Positions 53,563 to 64,000 of a stretch of DNA of 64,000 bases are shown piece after piece. The notes beneath the pieces are model-generated. The model was not told the DNA's origin, searched no databases, and worked only from the letters and a program-made list of their open reading frames with translations. Every line of letters starts with the position of its first letter. Positions within the stretch are counted from its first letter, which is position 1. Position numbers and translations under genes: made by a program. This stretch comes from Topomyia yanbarensis (Eukaryota; Arthropoda; Insecta; Diptera; Culicidae), in NCBI RefSeq assembly GCF_030247195.1, contig NC_080670.1, forward strand, positions 206,138,546-206,202,545, read 5' to 3'.

Positions 53563-55560
53563 TTGCCATATTTTAAACGACAATTAAACATCACAAGTAA
53601 CCGGTATCGTCACTACACTTTCTGTACAATCGTCATGTCAAGGGCACCGATGAGAATCTTCGTCGAAACCCAAATTTTTTTTCGGTCGATTTGTCAACTC
53701 AAAAAGAAACGAAACTGGTTTACCATACTCCATGTTTTTATTGCCTGCACTGAAAGCGACAAGTGTAATTTATTTGCGATGCACTTTAAGCAAGTATTCT
53801 TCGAATGTTCCGCCACTTGGATCCAGATAGAAGAAGCAAAGTGTGGGATGCCTCGTGATGTACTTGATTTCAATGTTCCAGTTATAACAGAAGACATGGT
53901 AGCGTCTGCTATGCACAAATTGAATCTATTGTTTGCTGCTGGTGCTGATGGTATTCCGTCGTCGGTGCTAAAGTGCGGTGCAGTCGCTCTTTGTAATCTA
54001 CTGGCTAGACTGTTCAATCTCTCGGTTCGGCAAAGTCAGTTTCCTACACGCTGGAAGTTTTCCCACTTGTTCGCAGTCTTCAAAAAAAGGCGAAAAATGT
54101 AATATTTTCAATTACCGAGGAATCACTTCTCTGTGCGCCTGTTCAAAACTGTTCGAAATAATTATGAGCGACACTCTGTTCGCTCGCTGTAAGAGTTATA
54201 TAGATAGTGAACAGCATGGTTTTTTCCAAAAGGCTCAGTATATACTAATCTTATGCAGTTTACTTCGAACTGCCGATCGATGTTGTCATATACCCAAATA
54301 ACGGGTATAATTTAGTACAGGACTAAATTATACCCTAAATACGGTTACGCTAATTTAGCGTACATTTGCAGAAGGCAAAATAAAAACATCTGCATTCGAG
54401 ACGTCAGTCTCTCTTTGCAGTACGTGATTACAAAGTGGAAAGTAGTGTTTTACTTAATGATAAAAAAGAGATCTCTTTTTCCCGGTTTACGATTCAAAGT
54501 GTTCTACGTAGTTAATACAACGCTAGTTCCTGTCTTCTCTTCGGAAGCTGTGCCTCTGCTGGTCCACCTCCCGGTCGGACGGGTCTCAACAGATGTGATG
54601 TACATGGATCTGAAGACGGCATTTGATCGAGGGGATCATGGAATTCTCCTTAAAAAACTGAAACTACTCGGTATATCAGTGACGTCTGTGGCTTGGTTCA
54701 GGTCATACTTGACGGACCGTTCTGTACAAGTTCAAATTGGATCGATAACATCAGAATCTTTCTCAAACCGATCCGGAGCTCCACAAGGTAGTAACCTCGG
54801 TCCGTTGCTGTTCTCGCTTTTTACAAACGACGTCTCTACGCTGCTTCCACCGGATTGTCGTTTCTTTTATGCGGATGACACGAAAATTTTCAAAATCATC
54901 AAGTGCCTTTCGGACTGCTTGGAGCTACAGAATATGCTGCATATGTTCGAGGTATGGTTCAAAAAGAACTTTATTTGTTATTTGTGTATCGCAAAATGCA
55001 GCATTATTTTCTTCCATCGAAAAAGTTCGCTAATCGTGTACGATTTTGAAGTTAGCGGAAGCACTCTTACACAAGTAGAGCACATTAAAGGTCTTGGCGT
55101 CACTCTGGACCGTAAAATGACTTTTAGACTTCACTACGACGATATCCTGTCAAAAGCGAACCGACAATTGGGCTTTATCTTCAAAATTACAGCAGAATTG
55201 GTGTCCTTACCATGCTAATTGGATCGCCAGGTTTGAGAATGCGGTTTCTGCCATGGCGTGACCCAATCAATTTACCGCCGTACGAGGACTGCTGTCGGTC
55301 ACTAAAAATCGAGCCACTGCACGTAAGACGGATCACTTCACAAGCATTATTTGTCGCAAAACTGCTCAGCTGAATGTGTACGCTCGGACACCTTAGTCGC
55401 CGTAACCTGCTGTTCCTGTAACCACGCAATATGATCAGCATGATCCAATTCGATTTGTTTGCACGCGGTTCAACGTATTTGCAAAATTATTCGATTTTAA
55501 AGTGTCGTCCAAAATCTTTCACGAGGTTTGTTACTAAATACAAATAACAGCGAAAAACTT
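53563..55560 (+). pseudogene. Jockey-like non-LTR reverse transcriptase relic with an internal insertion
   Basis: Palm and finger blocks in order: NVPVITEDMVASAMHKLN, FAAGADGIPSSVLKCGAVAL, FPTRWKFSHLFAVFKKGEK, NYRGITSLCACSKLFEIIM, EQHGF, then about 300 unrelated bases (54250-54560), then DVMYMDLKTAFDRGDHGILL, RSGAPQGSNLGPLLFSLF, FFYADDTKIFKII and, frameshifted, LRFLPWRDPINLPPYEDCC and IEPLHVRRITSQALFVAK. The catalytic YADD is intact but two or more frame changes and the insertion kill it. No RNase H follows. Confidence 0.88.
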
Positions 55561-55791
55561 AAAGCAATTTCAAATTTTGGGTTATTCTCGGGTTTATTTG
55601 ACTCTGCGCAGCCTTCTATATCTTCAACACTATATTTTAATATACTTCGGGTTATTGTGTCAAGCTCACGTTGCCTGAGTGAAATGTTTCCTTTCAGCAG
55701 TGCCTTTTTGTCTGCCAACCGACAAACCAAATACAAATTTGTGTTTGGTCAAAACGTTTCAGCAGGTTTGTTCCAGTACTAGGAGAAACTG

Positions 55792-55917
55792 GAATTGCTC
55801 CGGAGCAAACAGGGAAAAAATCGTTCGTGTACTCTCTTCTTTTTTTCTTCTTCTGGTAGCAAACCGGAGTAAAAAGGAGCAAATATTTTTTGCTCCTGTT
55901 TGTTCCGGAGCAACTTT
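55792..55917. repeat. Short imperfect inverted repeat
   Basis: TTGCTCCGGAGCAAACAGGG near 55794 is mirrored by CTCCTGTTTGTTCCGGAGCA near 55890. Possibly a small foldback element. Confidence 0.55.
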
Positions 55918-56462
55918 CGTGTACATTTTTCACTGGTACTCATTTTTCGGTATGGATACGATATCTTGTTGAGTCTTTATATCACAGTATTCGGTATGTT
56001 TACAAATGGCAACAGTATGCATTTAAGGGTTAAGTATTGGCAGTATCGTTAGTCGTTCAGTCCAGGCATCACCAATAAAATAATTGTAAAATGTTATGTT
56101 TAGCTATGGATTTTGGTACAAACGGCGCCGTGTCAGAGTTTGTGATCGTAAAAAGCAGCACGCTTTGATCAGATAACGTTACCAACTTTTTTCTTGTCGA
56201 TAGTTCTAAACTGTCAAGACAAAGACGGCAGATGGGGTAGTGAAATTTATCTATTAGTCGAGCCAAAAAATTATGAACCACTTATATGGGACCTTTAATA
56301 TGTATTTGGTGTAACATAACCTCACCAATATCCCAAGTACGTTTATCCATCGGACTCATCCCGAATTTCTTCTTCTTTTTTTATCAAAAAGTTATAGTTT
56401 ATTGCACGGATTTCTCCAAAATCTGACGAGAAGCATGCAACAACTTTAAAATAAGGTATCTA

Positions 56463-56762
56463 CATACCAAAATTTTGGGATGAAAACTCCGCAATGAAAG
56501 TGCTGAAAACTCAGCAATTTAAATTCAACCATTTGACAGATACTTTTTGCTGAAAATTCTGCAATTTTATTGTCAAATTGACAGCACAATCACCAACTTT
56601 TCAGTAATCCTGCCAAGATTACTGAAAATTCGGTCACTGTGCTGTCATTCGACAACCCAATTGCTGATTTTTCAGCAAAAAGTATGTGTCAAATGGTTGA
56701 AAGTAAATTGCTGAGTTTTCAGCACTTTCATTTGCTGAGTTTTCATCCGAAAATTTTGATGT
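56463..56762. mobile_element. Near-perfect foldback MITE, ~150-base arms
   Basis: The two halves mirror each other around the centre at about 56612-56620 (CAGTAATC...GATTACTG). Sub-motifs GCTGAAAACTCAGCAA and TTTTTGCTGAAAATT recur. No coding frame. Confidence 0.82.
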
Positions 56763-57246
56763 GTAATGATCATAAGTCCGTTCAGAATAAAACAACGTTG
56801 AAGAAATTTTTTATTATTCTTAATTCGTGGTTTTCTGTCTCTCTTTTCTTTATTTGCTTTTTCCCTTGTTTCCGGTCATTGTACAAACATCGCATTTTAT
56901 TTACACTGGTACTTGAATGCATAAAATAAAGATTTTTATTTTTTTTTGCTTTTTTCCGACCTATGGTGTAGAAATCTTTCCGAACAAAACTTATATCTTC
57001 CCCTTTTATCTACACAGTTATTTAAATTCAAAATTAAGGAGTTATCTTTGTTTCATAACTTTTTTTGTACTTCGGTGTGGGAAGCGTTTAATATTGAACT
57101 TATATCCCACATACTGGAATGATAAAATCTTGCTTGCTCGTAAATTGTCCGAAAACGTAAAAATCGGTTTAAGGGGATCTTCTCCTGGATTCGGCGGAAA
57201 GTTAAAGCAATATTTAAGATTTTTTGTGGAAAAATTAAAAGACATA

Positions 57247-57798
57247 CACACAGAAAAAAAAAAATGTTGGTAAAAATAAGAGTTTTTCACCCTTAGCAAA
57301 AACAACCAACGCATACTCTTAGCACAGACTAACAGACATAACACTATGAGGGAATTCCCTCAAAAAACATCGATAATTTTCCCAGAACACTAGCTCCACC
57401 TTTTATTCACAGTCCCAAACACTCATTTACTGGTGGGTTACCCCTCAGGTTTGGGAACCATTTTTCACTAGTGGTCTATCCCCCATATGCTTGTTCATAT
57501 GTCAGTGGCGCCATAATTTCAAATGTGGCCACAGTCCCAACTACAAATATATTTAAAATGACCGTTAAAGCGGGCGAAGCTTTGTTTTTGAGTGTTATGT
57601 CTGTTAGTCTGTGCTCTTAGTTTGAAAACAAAACTTTTATTTTGATTACTATCAATCATTAGCTTAAAAGGAAAACTTTTATTTTGATTATTATTCTTGA
57701 TTAATTTAAAAGTTTTACTTTCAACCTAATAGTAGGCATTGGTTGTTTTTTGCTACGAGCGGAACACTCTTACTTTTACCAATATTTTTTTCTGTGTG
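57247..57798. mobile_element. Middle MITE of the nest (CACACAGAAAAA ends, TA target)
   Basis: Ends CACACAGAAAAAAA and TTTTTTTCTGTGTG form the terminal inverted repeat, followed inwards by TTGGTAAAAATAAGAGTTTT mirrored at the right. Flanking TA at 57245-57246 and 57799-57800 is the target duplication: the opposite arm of the outer element still shows the single, unfilled AGACATACGAATTT. Confidence 0.85.
57323..57613. mobile_element. Innermost MITE of the nest, 7-base target duplication
   Basis: CACAGACTAACAGACATAAC at the left and its exact mirror at the right end (about 23 bases). CTCTTAG lies on both sides (57316-57322 and 57614-57620). The 291-base interior is non-coding. A hAT-like origin is possible from the CA...TG ends and duplication size. 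Confidence 0.85.
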
Positions 57799-58716
57799 TA
57801 CGAATTTCTGCTTTTGATCATTTATTCGTTATTTATCGATAATTAGAAAATGATTTTTTTTCTTCAAGAATTTAAATGGTGGCTTCAAAATGACGATTTT
57901 CTCGAAACCATGTTTTTTTTTCTTCTAACGGCAAGAACAGGGCTTGTTCTATTGATCTGATTTCCTTTATCCAAAAATGTTGGGAAGTATAACCTTTTTG
58001 TATGACTTATACCTAACATTAGCATGAAAAATTATTTATTTGCCTATAGTTTTAAAGCGAGATTACAGTAAAAAAGAGACAAATTTCACCTTTTTCTTTA
58101 ACGTCCATGCATTTGCATTTTTCATCTAAATTTATTGAAATAAGTTGTAAGTCATAGGAAATTTTATCTATTTTAATAAATTATATCAATTCCTCATTTC
58201 GGCTAACTACGAGAGGCCCTGCACTTGGCGAAGTAGGACGATGCTTCGTGCGCAGAGCCCGACGAGATCCGCCATTTTTAAGCCCCCATTTTGAATTTTT
58301 GAAAAAAAAAATCATTTTCTAATTATCGTTAAATAACGTATAAAAGATCAAAAGCAGAAATTCGTATGTCTTTCCATTTTTCCGCAAAACAAAATCTCAA
58401 ATATTGCTTGATTTTCCGCCGAATCCAGGAGAAGATTCTCTTTATACCCTCTCCTTGTGGCATAATGTAACTTGAAAATGAGGCTAATAATTTTGGTCAA
58501 TCTTTACTCGGTTACGCCAGTGTGCGTCGATAAAACAGATTTGCAGTGCGTGCTTGCGTTTGTCATTTGACGGTTCAACTCGGTTTGTTGACATTTTCGG
58601 ACAGCTTCAATTTTGTGTTTCTCCCGTTTTTATAATCAGATTTTGCACGCACAAACTGTTTCCAGTCGGAAATTGTTTCCGAAAAATTGTGTTCATCTAC
58701 GATTAAATTTCTCGAA

Positions 58717-59971
58717 ATGACGGGACCACAGGACCAGCGTCCAACCCCAGAAATTGCCCAGTTTATCCACGACGTCCGATTAAGGTAGGTTGAGTCATTT
58801 TAACTTTGCCACGAAAGCTGCACTTTCACAATACGATTCGCATTTTGCAGCAAAATTGTCGGATCCCATGAAATAACGTCCATTATTTTATCCCTGCTGA
58901 AGACCTTCATTAGCAAGTCGGAATGGTCAACGGCTGAGTGAGTAGAGAAACATTTTAACGTCTTTGAAATGAGATTAAAATTTCTTTCCCCCGTTCCGAA
59001 AAGACACCTAATGTCGCAGATCCGCCACCAGGGACGACTCCTGGTAGCAGCCCTCCCGCAGGACATCGTCATCGCAAACACCGTCCGAAGAATATTGAAA
59101 ATAATCCGCGAAGAGTACGACACCGCCCAGCTGCGGGTACATTTTGACGACGCGCAGACATCCCTCTCGCTGCACAAGTTGGTCACTCAAACGAGCGAAC
59201 AGAAACGGTGGGATTATTCGAAACCACAGGAGGGCCTAAAGGATGCACTGTTGGAACATTTAAGTGAGATTGAGACCGAGCTGGAAACCTGTTCGGATAA
59301 TCTTTCCTCGCAGGCAACTGAACACATTCACTCGGCGGAACTGATTATGACGCTCGGGTATTCGAGGTCGGTGGAAAAGTTTCTGAAGAAAGCAGCCGAA
59401 CATCGAACCATTGAGGTTATTGTGGCGGAGTGTGCTCCGGTTTGCAAGGGACATCAGCTGGCGGTTAGTTTGGGACGGGCTAAAATTCAGACGACGGTTA
59501 TTGCGGATTCGGTCATTTTTGCGATGATGTCCCGGGTGAATAAGGTGATTATTGGGACGCATAGTGTGCTGGCTAATGGAGGGTTGAGGGCGATTTGTGG
59601 GGCTTATTCTTTGGCGCTGGCTGCGAAGCACTATTCGGTGCCGGTGATTGTTTTGGCGCCGACCTATAAATTGACGCCGGTTCATTTGTCCAACTATAAT
59701 CAGGATGATTTTAATATTCTGGCTAATACTGAGGCGGTTATTCCGTACAGTTCGCCTGCGGCGAGGTTTGCCAAGGCGTACAATCCCGTGTTTGATTACG
59801 TGCCGCCGGAACTGGTGACGCTGTTTATTACGAATACGTGAGTACCAACATCGTACTTTGGAACTAATTTGGAAGATTGATCTTTTTCTAATTCGCAGGG
59901 GTGGCAACGCTCCGTCCTACGTCTACCGATTGCTGAGTGAACTTTACCATCCGGACGATAACGAACTATAA
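58717..59971 (+). CDS. eIF2Bbeta: eIF2B subunit beta (translation initiation factor guanine-exchange complex)
   Basis: eIF2B exchanges GDP for GTP on eIF2; beta is one of the three regulatory subunits in the decamer core. Exons: 58717-58784, 58851-58937, 59004-59837 and 59899-59971, with short GT-AG introns of 66, 66 and 61 bases; phases agree and give 353 residues (human EIF2B2 has 351). The N-terminal helical part covers exons 1-2 and the start of exon 3; the Rossmann-like IF-2B fold follows, with [56 protein letters not shown] and [15 protein letters not shown]. The last exon gives [20 protein letters not shown], which is near-universal in the family. The exon 3 start at 59004 restores the conserved AEHLM segment; the nearer AG at 59018-59019 would break the frame. 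It converges with the SIAH-like gene. Confidence 0.96.
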
Positions 59972-60013
59972 ACAATTATCTTACACACAAGCGGCAGAAA
60001 CATAACTAGGACC

Positions 60014-60025
60014 TTTATTAATAAA
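60014..60025. terminator. Palindromic poly(A) signal between two convergent genes
   Basis: The 12 bases TTTATTAATAAA read the same on both strands, so AATAAA is present at 60020-60025 on the plus strand (43 bases after the eIF2B-beta coding region ends) and on the minus strand at 60019-60014 (about 95 bases after the SIAH-like stop). A second plus-strand AATAAA is at 60065-60070. Shared use by both genes is an inference. Confidence 0.6.
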
Positions 60026-60113
60026 TTTCTTTTGCTACGTTACAAGTTTGGTATGTATTCTAAAAATAAATTCATTCCGAATTCCGTGTAATGAAACGAT
60101 TTCTTTTTTGTGG

Positions 60114-62134
60114 TCAACCACTGTTATCGCCTTGAACGGGAACCTCCTTTTTGGACCACAACTTGGCAGCTGCCTTGTAGGTCGTCAAATTGTAAAATTT
60201 GGACAGTTTCCGATTCGGTGATTTACTCAAACTCTCGCTGGACGTCCGATTGGAGGAATCTTTCGACTTACCGCTGTAGATCGGTTTCATCTTGAAGCTT
60301 TCCTGATTTTCAACGATACGGCAACGTACCAATTGCTGCTCGGAACCGCTCTTGGCCATGTTCAGTACCGTCGGATTGTTCTGGATTTGTACCCGGGGTG
60401 GCTTGGGAAAAGAATTCACCCGGCTCAGAATGGGAGTCGAAGTGGCTTTCGCCTTAATCGTGGCAGCCGCCCCGGCGCTCAATTCTCGATCAACTTCCGG
60501 CAGTGCAGCCTTCTCCGAATCATCCTCGGAATCGGTGATCGTAGACGAGGCGGATGATGTGATTGAAACGGGCGAGTGGACAACGTCCGTCCGGTCCAGC
60601 TTGGTCGGCTGTGTTGCTTTTGCTCCGGTGGGGTCGATCCCGTTGCGGACGATGATGTCCTTCTCGGAAACGGCTTTCATGTTGGCTTGATGGATTTTGG
60701 TGGCCGCGTAGTTAACCGGAAGCAGTTGAAAGGAGGATGGGGCTGTGGGGACCTTCTGTGATTGACTGATCAGAACGAGGCTGCGGCTACGGGATGGGGT
60801 CACCTCGATGATGCGGATCCGGTAGTACAGTACCTGAAAAGAGGATATCAGATTATGCCATTTTAGCTTGATCCCGAATTTGGGAAGGGACAGAATCCGA
60901 TTTAGTTTCGCCTGGATTAGTTCATTCTAAAATTAACCTCCCCGCCCAGCGTGATCACAATTGTAAAAACATCAAATTTCTATCCGTCCATCGACCGGAT
61001 TACTATCAGGTGACATTCGTGGGCGGTATCAGCGTTTCGCCGCGATAAGGCAAACAGAAATTATCCAAGACGATAAAATAGCTCGTTATCAATTCCCACC
61101 CGCACCTTACCTTCTCCTTCGTCATGAACCGCATCGCTTCCTGGATGGATATCTTGGCGCAATGTCCATCCTTCAAAAAGTCCGAATCGCACTCGGAATG
61201 ACACGGGAACCGTTGCACCAACAGCTTAGCACTTTCAATCGGCGAATACAGTTCCAGCTCAAACGCGAACTGACCACTGATCTTCGATTTTTTAGTCGCA
61301 CAAATCACTGTCCAAATGCTTCTAAGACTGTTCTGATCGTAGATCTGGTACACGTTGAAGTACTCCCCATAAGCACGAATCACGTAGTACGCAATGACGG
61401 ACTGTAGTTGGATACAGCGTTGACTATCGGCGGAGTAGTTCCACGTGAGAACAATATCCGGTGAACTGTACACCTTATCCCGATGCTCGGTGACACAATG
61501 CTCGATCCAGTCCTTTTCGCAGTCCTTCCAGCGACAGTTCTCCCACACCTTCCCCATAAAACAATCGATTTGCTAGAACCAAAAAAATCATCATTATCAA
61601 CAACTGCCCTAATATCAACCTCACCTTAAACCCGCACCGATCCTTATGCCAAAACAGCAAATCCAGCGGCAGTCTAACCGGACACCCCCGCGCGCTATGA
61701 TCGCACGGAAAATGAACCTTTCCGGCGATCGCTTCCAGCGTATAATTCCGCATATCGGTCATCTTTTTCGGACACAGCGGACAACAGCTAACCCTGGCCG
61801 CACAACGCGAACAGATACTGTGCCCAGTTTGACACAGAAAAATCGGACCATGCAACGGTTGGGCACAGGCCGGACACTTCAGCTCACCCACAATACTGTC
61901 GTAATGATGCAGGGTGATACTGAACGTACCATCGTTGTAGATTAGGGCTTTTCGTTTGTCACCGATGCCGACGCCGCCGGTATCCTGTCCGGATAGCGAG
62001 GTCGGTGCTTCCAGGGTGGCCGTTGAAGATGACGATGTCGATGCACGGTCCGAGCTTGCCTGGGGCGATCGGAGGTATTTGTTCACATGGACGGCTTTTA
62101 CGACCGTTAGGATTGGTTCACTTGGTGAGGACAT
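60114..62134 (-). CDS. SIAH/SINA-like RING and zinc-finger protein, probable E3 ubiquitin ligase, with long Ser-rich tail
   Basis: Exons on the minus strand: 62134-61625, 61572-61111 and 60833-60114, all introns GT-AG and all junctions in phase 0; 563 residues. The start is the ATG at 62134 (MSSPSEPILTV); the frame is open upstream but has no ATG there. A Ser/Thr-rich leader is followed by a C3HC4-type RING at about 110-145 (CPAC, then CQTGHSICSRC, then CCPLC), then a SIAH-type zinc finger at about 155-200 (CDHSARGCPVRLP, HKDRC, CRWKDC, HCVTEH) and a SINA/TRAF-like beta region to about 340. The last ~220 residues are Ser/Thr/Pro-rich and are not part of SINA proteins. SIAH ligases are about 280-310 residues, so this is a divergent, extended member. 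The family is clear; its substrate and its exact Drosophila orthologue are not. Confidence 0.88.
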
Positions 62135-63090
62135 GCCGCTTGAGGAAGTTCTGTCAGCGTACTGCGACAGGTTTGAGTAATATATCTTTTTTTTCTCGTT
62201 TTGGCACAAGTTGGGTTATCTTATCAGTCTAATCGAGGACTTTGCGGTGCGGTCTTCAGTTATAGAAATTGTTCGAACACACAGCAATGACGAAGGCGTA
62301 CTGTCGCTGCTTTCCGATTCCGCTTTTTCGCGCTTCAACCGATGCATGGTGGAATGTGGTCTGCTAGGGTGGTGCGAGTAGGTATGAAACTATCAATCGG
62401 CATCGTAGATAGCGGGAAGGGGAAATGTTGGCACCATTCTAGAACGAAACAAAACGTCGTCAACGATGGAAACAACTAATGGGATTTACGTTGGATAAGA
62501 GTTAAGCCGTTACCATTCTTTGTGGTGAAATTTTGCTTGTTTGAAGACACTTTGTAGCGTCGGTTAGTTGTTGGTGGTATGCATTGTTCGAACTGTGCTT
62601 GGGCGTAGGTCAATATCTGTTTAGTTGTGGAATGTGATAAACGGTTAATAGTTTCAAATATATCGTTCATACATACCCATTCTATTGTACCTGAAAAAAT
62701 TATTTAAATGGATATGATCACTTGTTTGTTTGGTTGCCATGCGTACCCGTTTCATGTTCCACACGTGGCTTTCGTTCAGCGTGTTTCTCATTAGTGGGTA
62801 CAAACATTTGCACCCACTGTCTCAAAGCATTTCTCGGGTTGTTTTTCAAAAAGGTGTAACGCAATGTTAAAGCATTCTTCCGGAGGATGTAGGGGAGGTG
62901 AGCGCACGTTAATTCAATCAACATATCTTTTATACAAAACTTTGAGGGAACACGGATCCACGTGTTTCAGAACATTAGTATCGCTGGGCAAATACATTCC
63001 AAAATGCATATAATTTTATTCGTTAGTTTATTACGAATCGCTCAAGTGTACCAACATGTCTCAACGGCAAAGACACACTTGAGAACTGAA
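62135..63090. other. Upstream region of the SIAH-like gene
   Basis: Non-coding as far as can be seen. It should contain the minus-strand promoter and leader of the SIAH-like gene. Short frames here have no recognisable domain. Confidence 0.4.
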
Positions 63091-63097
63091 AAAAGAG

Positions 63098-63452
63098 AGT
63101 AGGATCACCACTGAAAATCTGTCGACGATTACAGCATGAATAAAATGCTGCTGTTCATCTCTGTTTGCATTTCGAACGCCGGGGTAGATTTTTATTGGAC
63201 TATTGCCGTTGTAACGGGCAGGCAATAGTCTAATAATGCTGCCTAAGCTCGCCTCCTACCAACAGAAGACAAAAGATTAGTCAGTAAGATTTTAGGCCTG
63301 TTTCTAATGACCCTTCCACATCTAGTTTCCCGATCTGTATATTTTCCATCCTTGCTCTCACTTGAGTACTATGGCTTTAAATTTGCATAACTTTCCATAC
63401 TCAGCAATCTCTAGCTAATTGAATGTCGTTAAAAAGTAAAAAATAAATGTGA
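63098..63452 (+). repeat. Dispersed repeat, copy B
   Basis: See the copy at 20360-20755: the right block is in the same orientation and the left block is inverted. Sequence between the blocks differs. It is non-coding. Confidence 0.75.
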
Positions 63453-64000
63453 CTTCATATTACTGCCGTTCTACGCATAATCGTCCCATGTTACTTTTTG
63501 ATCATTTTCACTTTCTTTCTTCAAACAGCCCTTTTTGATGTATATTTTCAGAAAATACATCTAAATCATACAGTTTGTTTGAAGATTCCGTGAAAAAATA
63601 CCAAATCTGGCTGTCCCATAGTAAAAATTCTGCGCAGAATAGGGATCTTTAGGGGTGTGCGGGTTAAGGCATATTCTGATGCAGATTAGTACCGTGAGTT
63701 ATTATCTCAGTCCTTTTTCAATTTTTTTGGCCCGAAACTGTTGAAAAAAAACATTTTTTAGTTTGTTTCCTTTTAGGAACATAACACATCCAAACCCATG
63801 CGACTTGCACGACTCCATAGCTTGCCTTATCAGATCTACCATAGTTTGCAGATTAAACTTGGGATGGCAGGCTGCTAGCGGATTGCAAAAGTACCAGATC
63901 ATGCTATGTGGGGTGCAGACTCGGTAAACAATGAGGTGAACGAGATATTTGCAGATACGTCATTTAGTAGGACAACTGTCAGTTTGTTGGTTGAATTTAA
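63453..64000. other. Right edge, unidentified
   Basis: A 66-codon minus-strand frame (63902-63702; NLQTMVDLIRQAMESCKSHG, GFGCVMFLKGNK) looks coding but has no family I recognise. It may be a transposon or gene fragment. Confidence 0.25.

Larger units (their letters stand above)
57168..58460. mobile_element. Outer foldback element of a three-level nest
   Basis: The left arm (57168-57246 continuing at 57801-57900) is the reverse complement of 58265-58460 over about 180-190 bases with mismatches; shared text includes TCTCCTGGATTCGGCGGAAA and CGAATTTCTGCTTTTGATC. The left arm is interrupted by the insert 57247-57798. The element ends about 250 bases before the eIF2B-beta start codon. Confidence 0.8.

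Noticed and set aside
59260..59907. 215-codon minus-strand frame
   Set aside because: It is the antisense shadow of eIF2B-beta exon 3, with composition typical of a reversed coding strand.

Overview
This window is eukaryotic nuclear DNA from a dipteran insect, most likely a culicine mosquito of the Aedes type (inference from gene similarity, long introns packed with transposable elements, and the particular mixture of copia, BEL/Pao, gypsy, non-LTR, mariner DD37E and foldback MITE families). Three protein-coding host genes can be supported with splice sites.

The dominant object is one host gene, Pdcd4 (programmed cell death 4, a translation inhibitor with two MA3 domains). It lies on the minus strand and spans about 40 kb: coding exon 1 at 50063-50765, exon 2 at 38437-38825, exon 3 at 38122-38372 and a 76-base last exon at 10735-10810. 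Exon phases agree at every junction and give a 472-residue protein. Intron 1 (11.2 kb) and intron 3 (27.3 kb) hold most of the window and are largely transposon debris. Intron 3 also contains a 6.2-kb full-length-looking I-clade non-LTR retrotransposon (24961-31144) with two open reading frames, a poly(A) tail and a 14-base target-site duplication, in the same orientation as Pdcd4. Two decayed relatives of it lie in intron 1, one on each strand.

On the right, eIF2B-beta (58717-59971, plus strand, four exons, 353 residues) converges with a SIAH/SINA-like RING zinc-finger gene (60114-62134, minus strand, three exons, 563 residues). Their stop codons are 142 bases apart, and a palindromic poly(A) signal (60014-60025) lies between them.

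Left flank (1-10 kb): a decayed Ty1/copia element cut by the window edge, a 300-base TA microsatellite, a broken tRNA-Lys, a fragment of an exportin-1 gene, and pieces of several non-LTR retrotransposons. Region 10.8-38.1 kb (Pdcd4 intron 3): foldback MITEs, an R1/LOA-like non-LTR relic, a DD37E mariner element with perfect 28-base terminal inverted repeats, a copia fragment, the I-clade element, a short tandem-repeat array beside its insertion site, a BEL/Pao relic and gypsy/non-LTR fragments. Region 38.8-50.1 kb (intron 1): more non-LTR fragments. Region 52.5-58.5 kb: BEL/Pao and Jockey-like relics, foldback elements, and a three-level nest of inverted-repeat elements ending about 250 bases upstream of eIF2B-beta. 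No CRISPR, rRNA or bacterial-type feature is present. I found no convincing new defence or enzymatic system; the main points of interest are the intact retrotransposon, the gene structure it sits in, and the nested elements.
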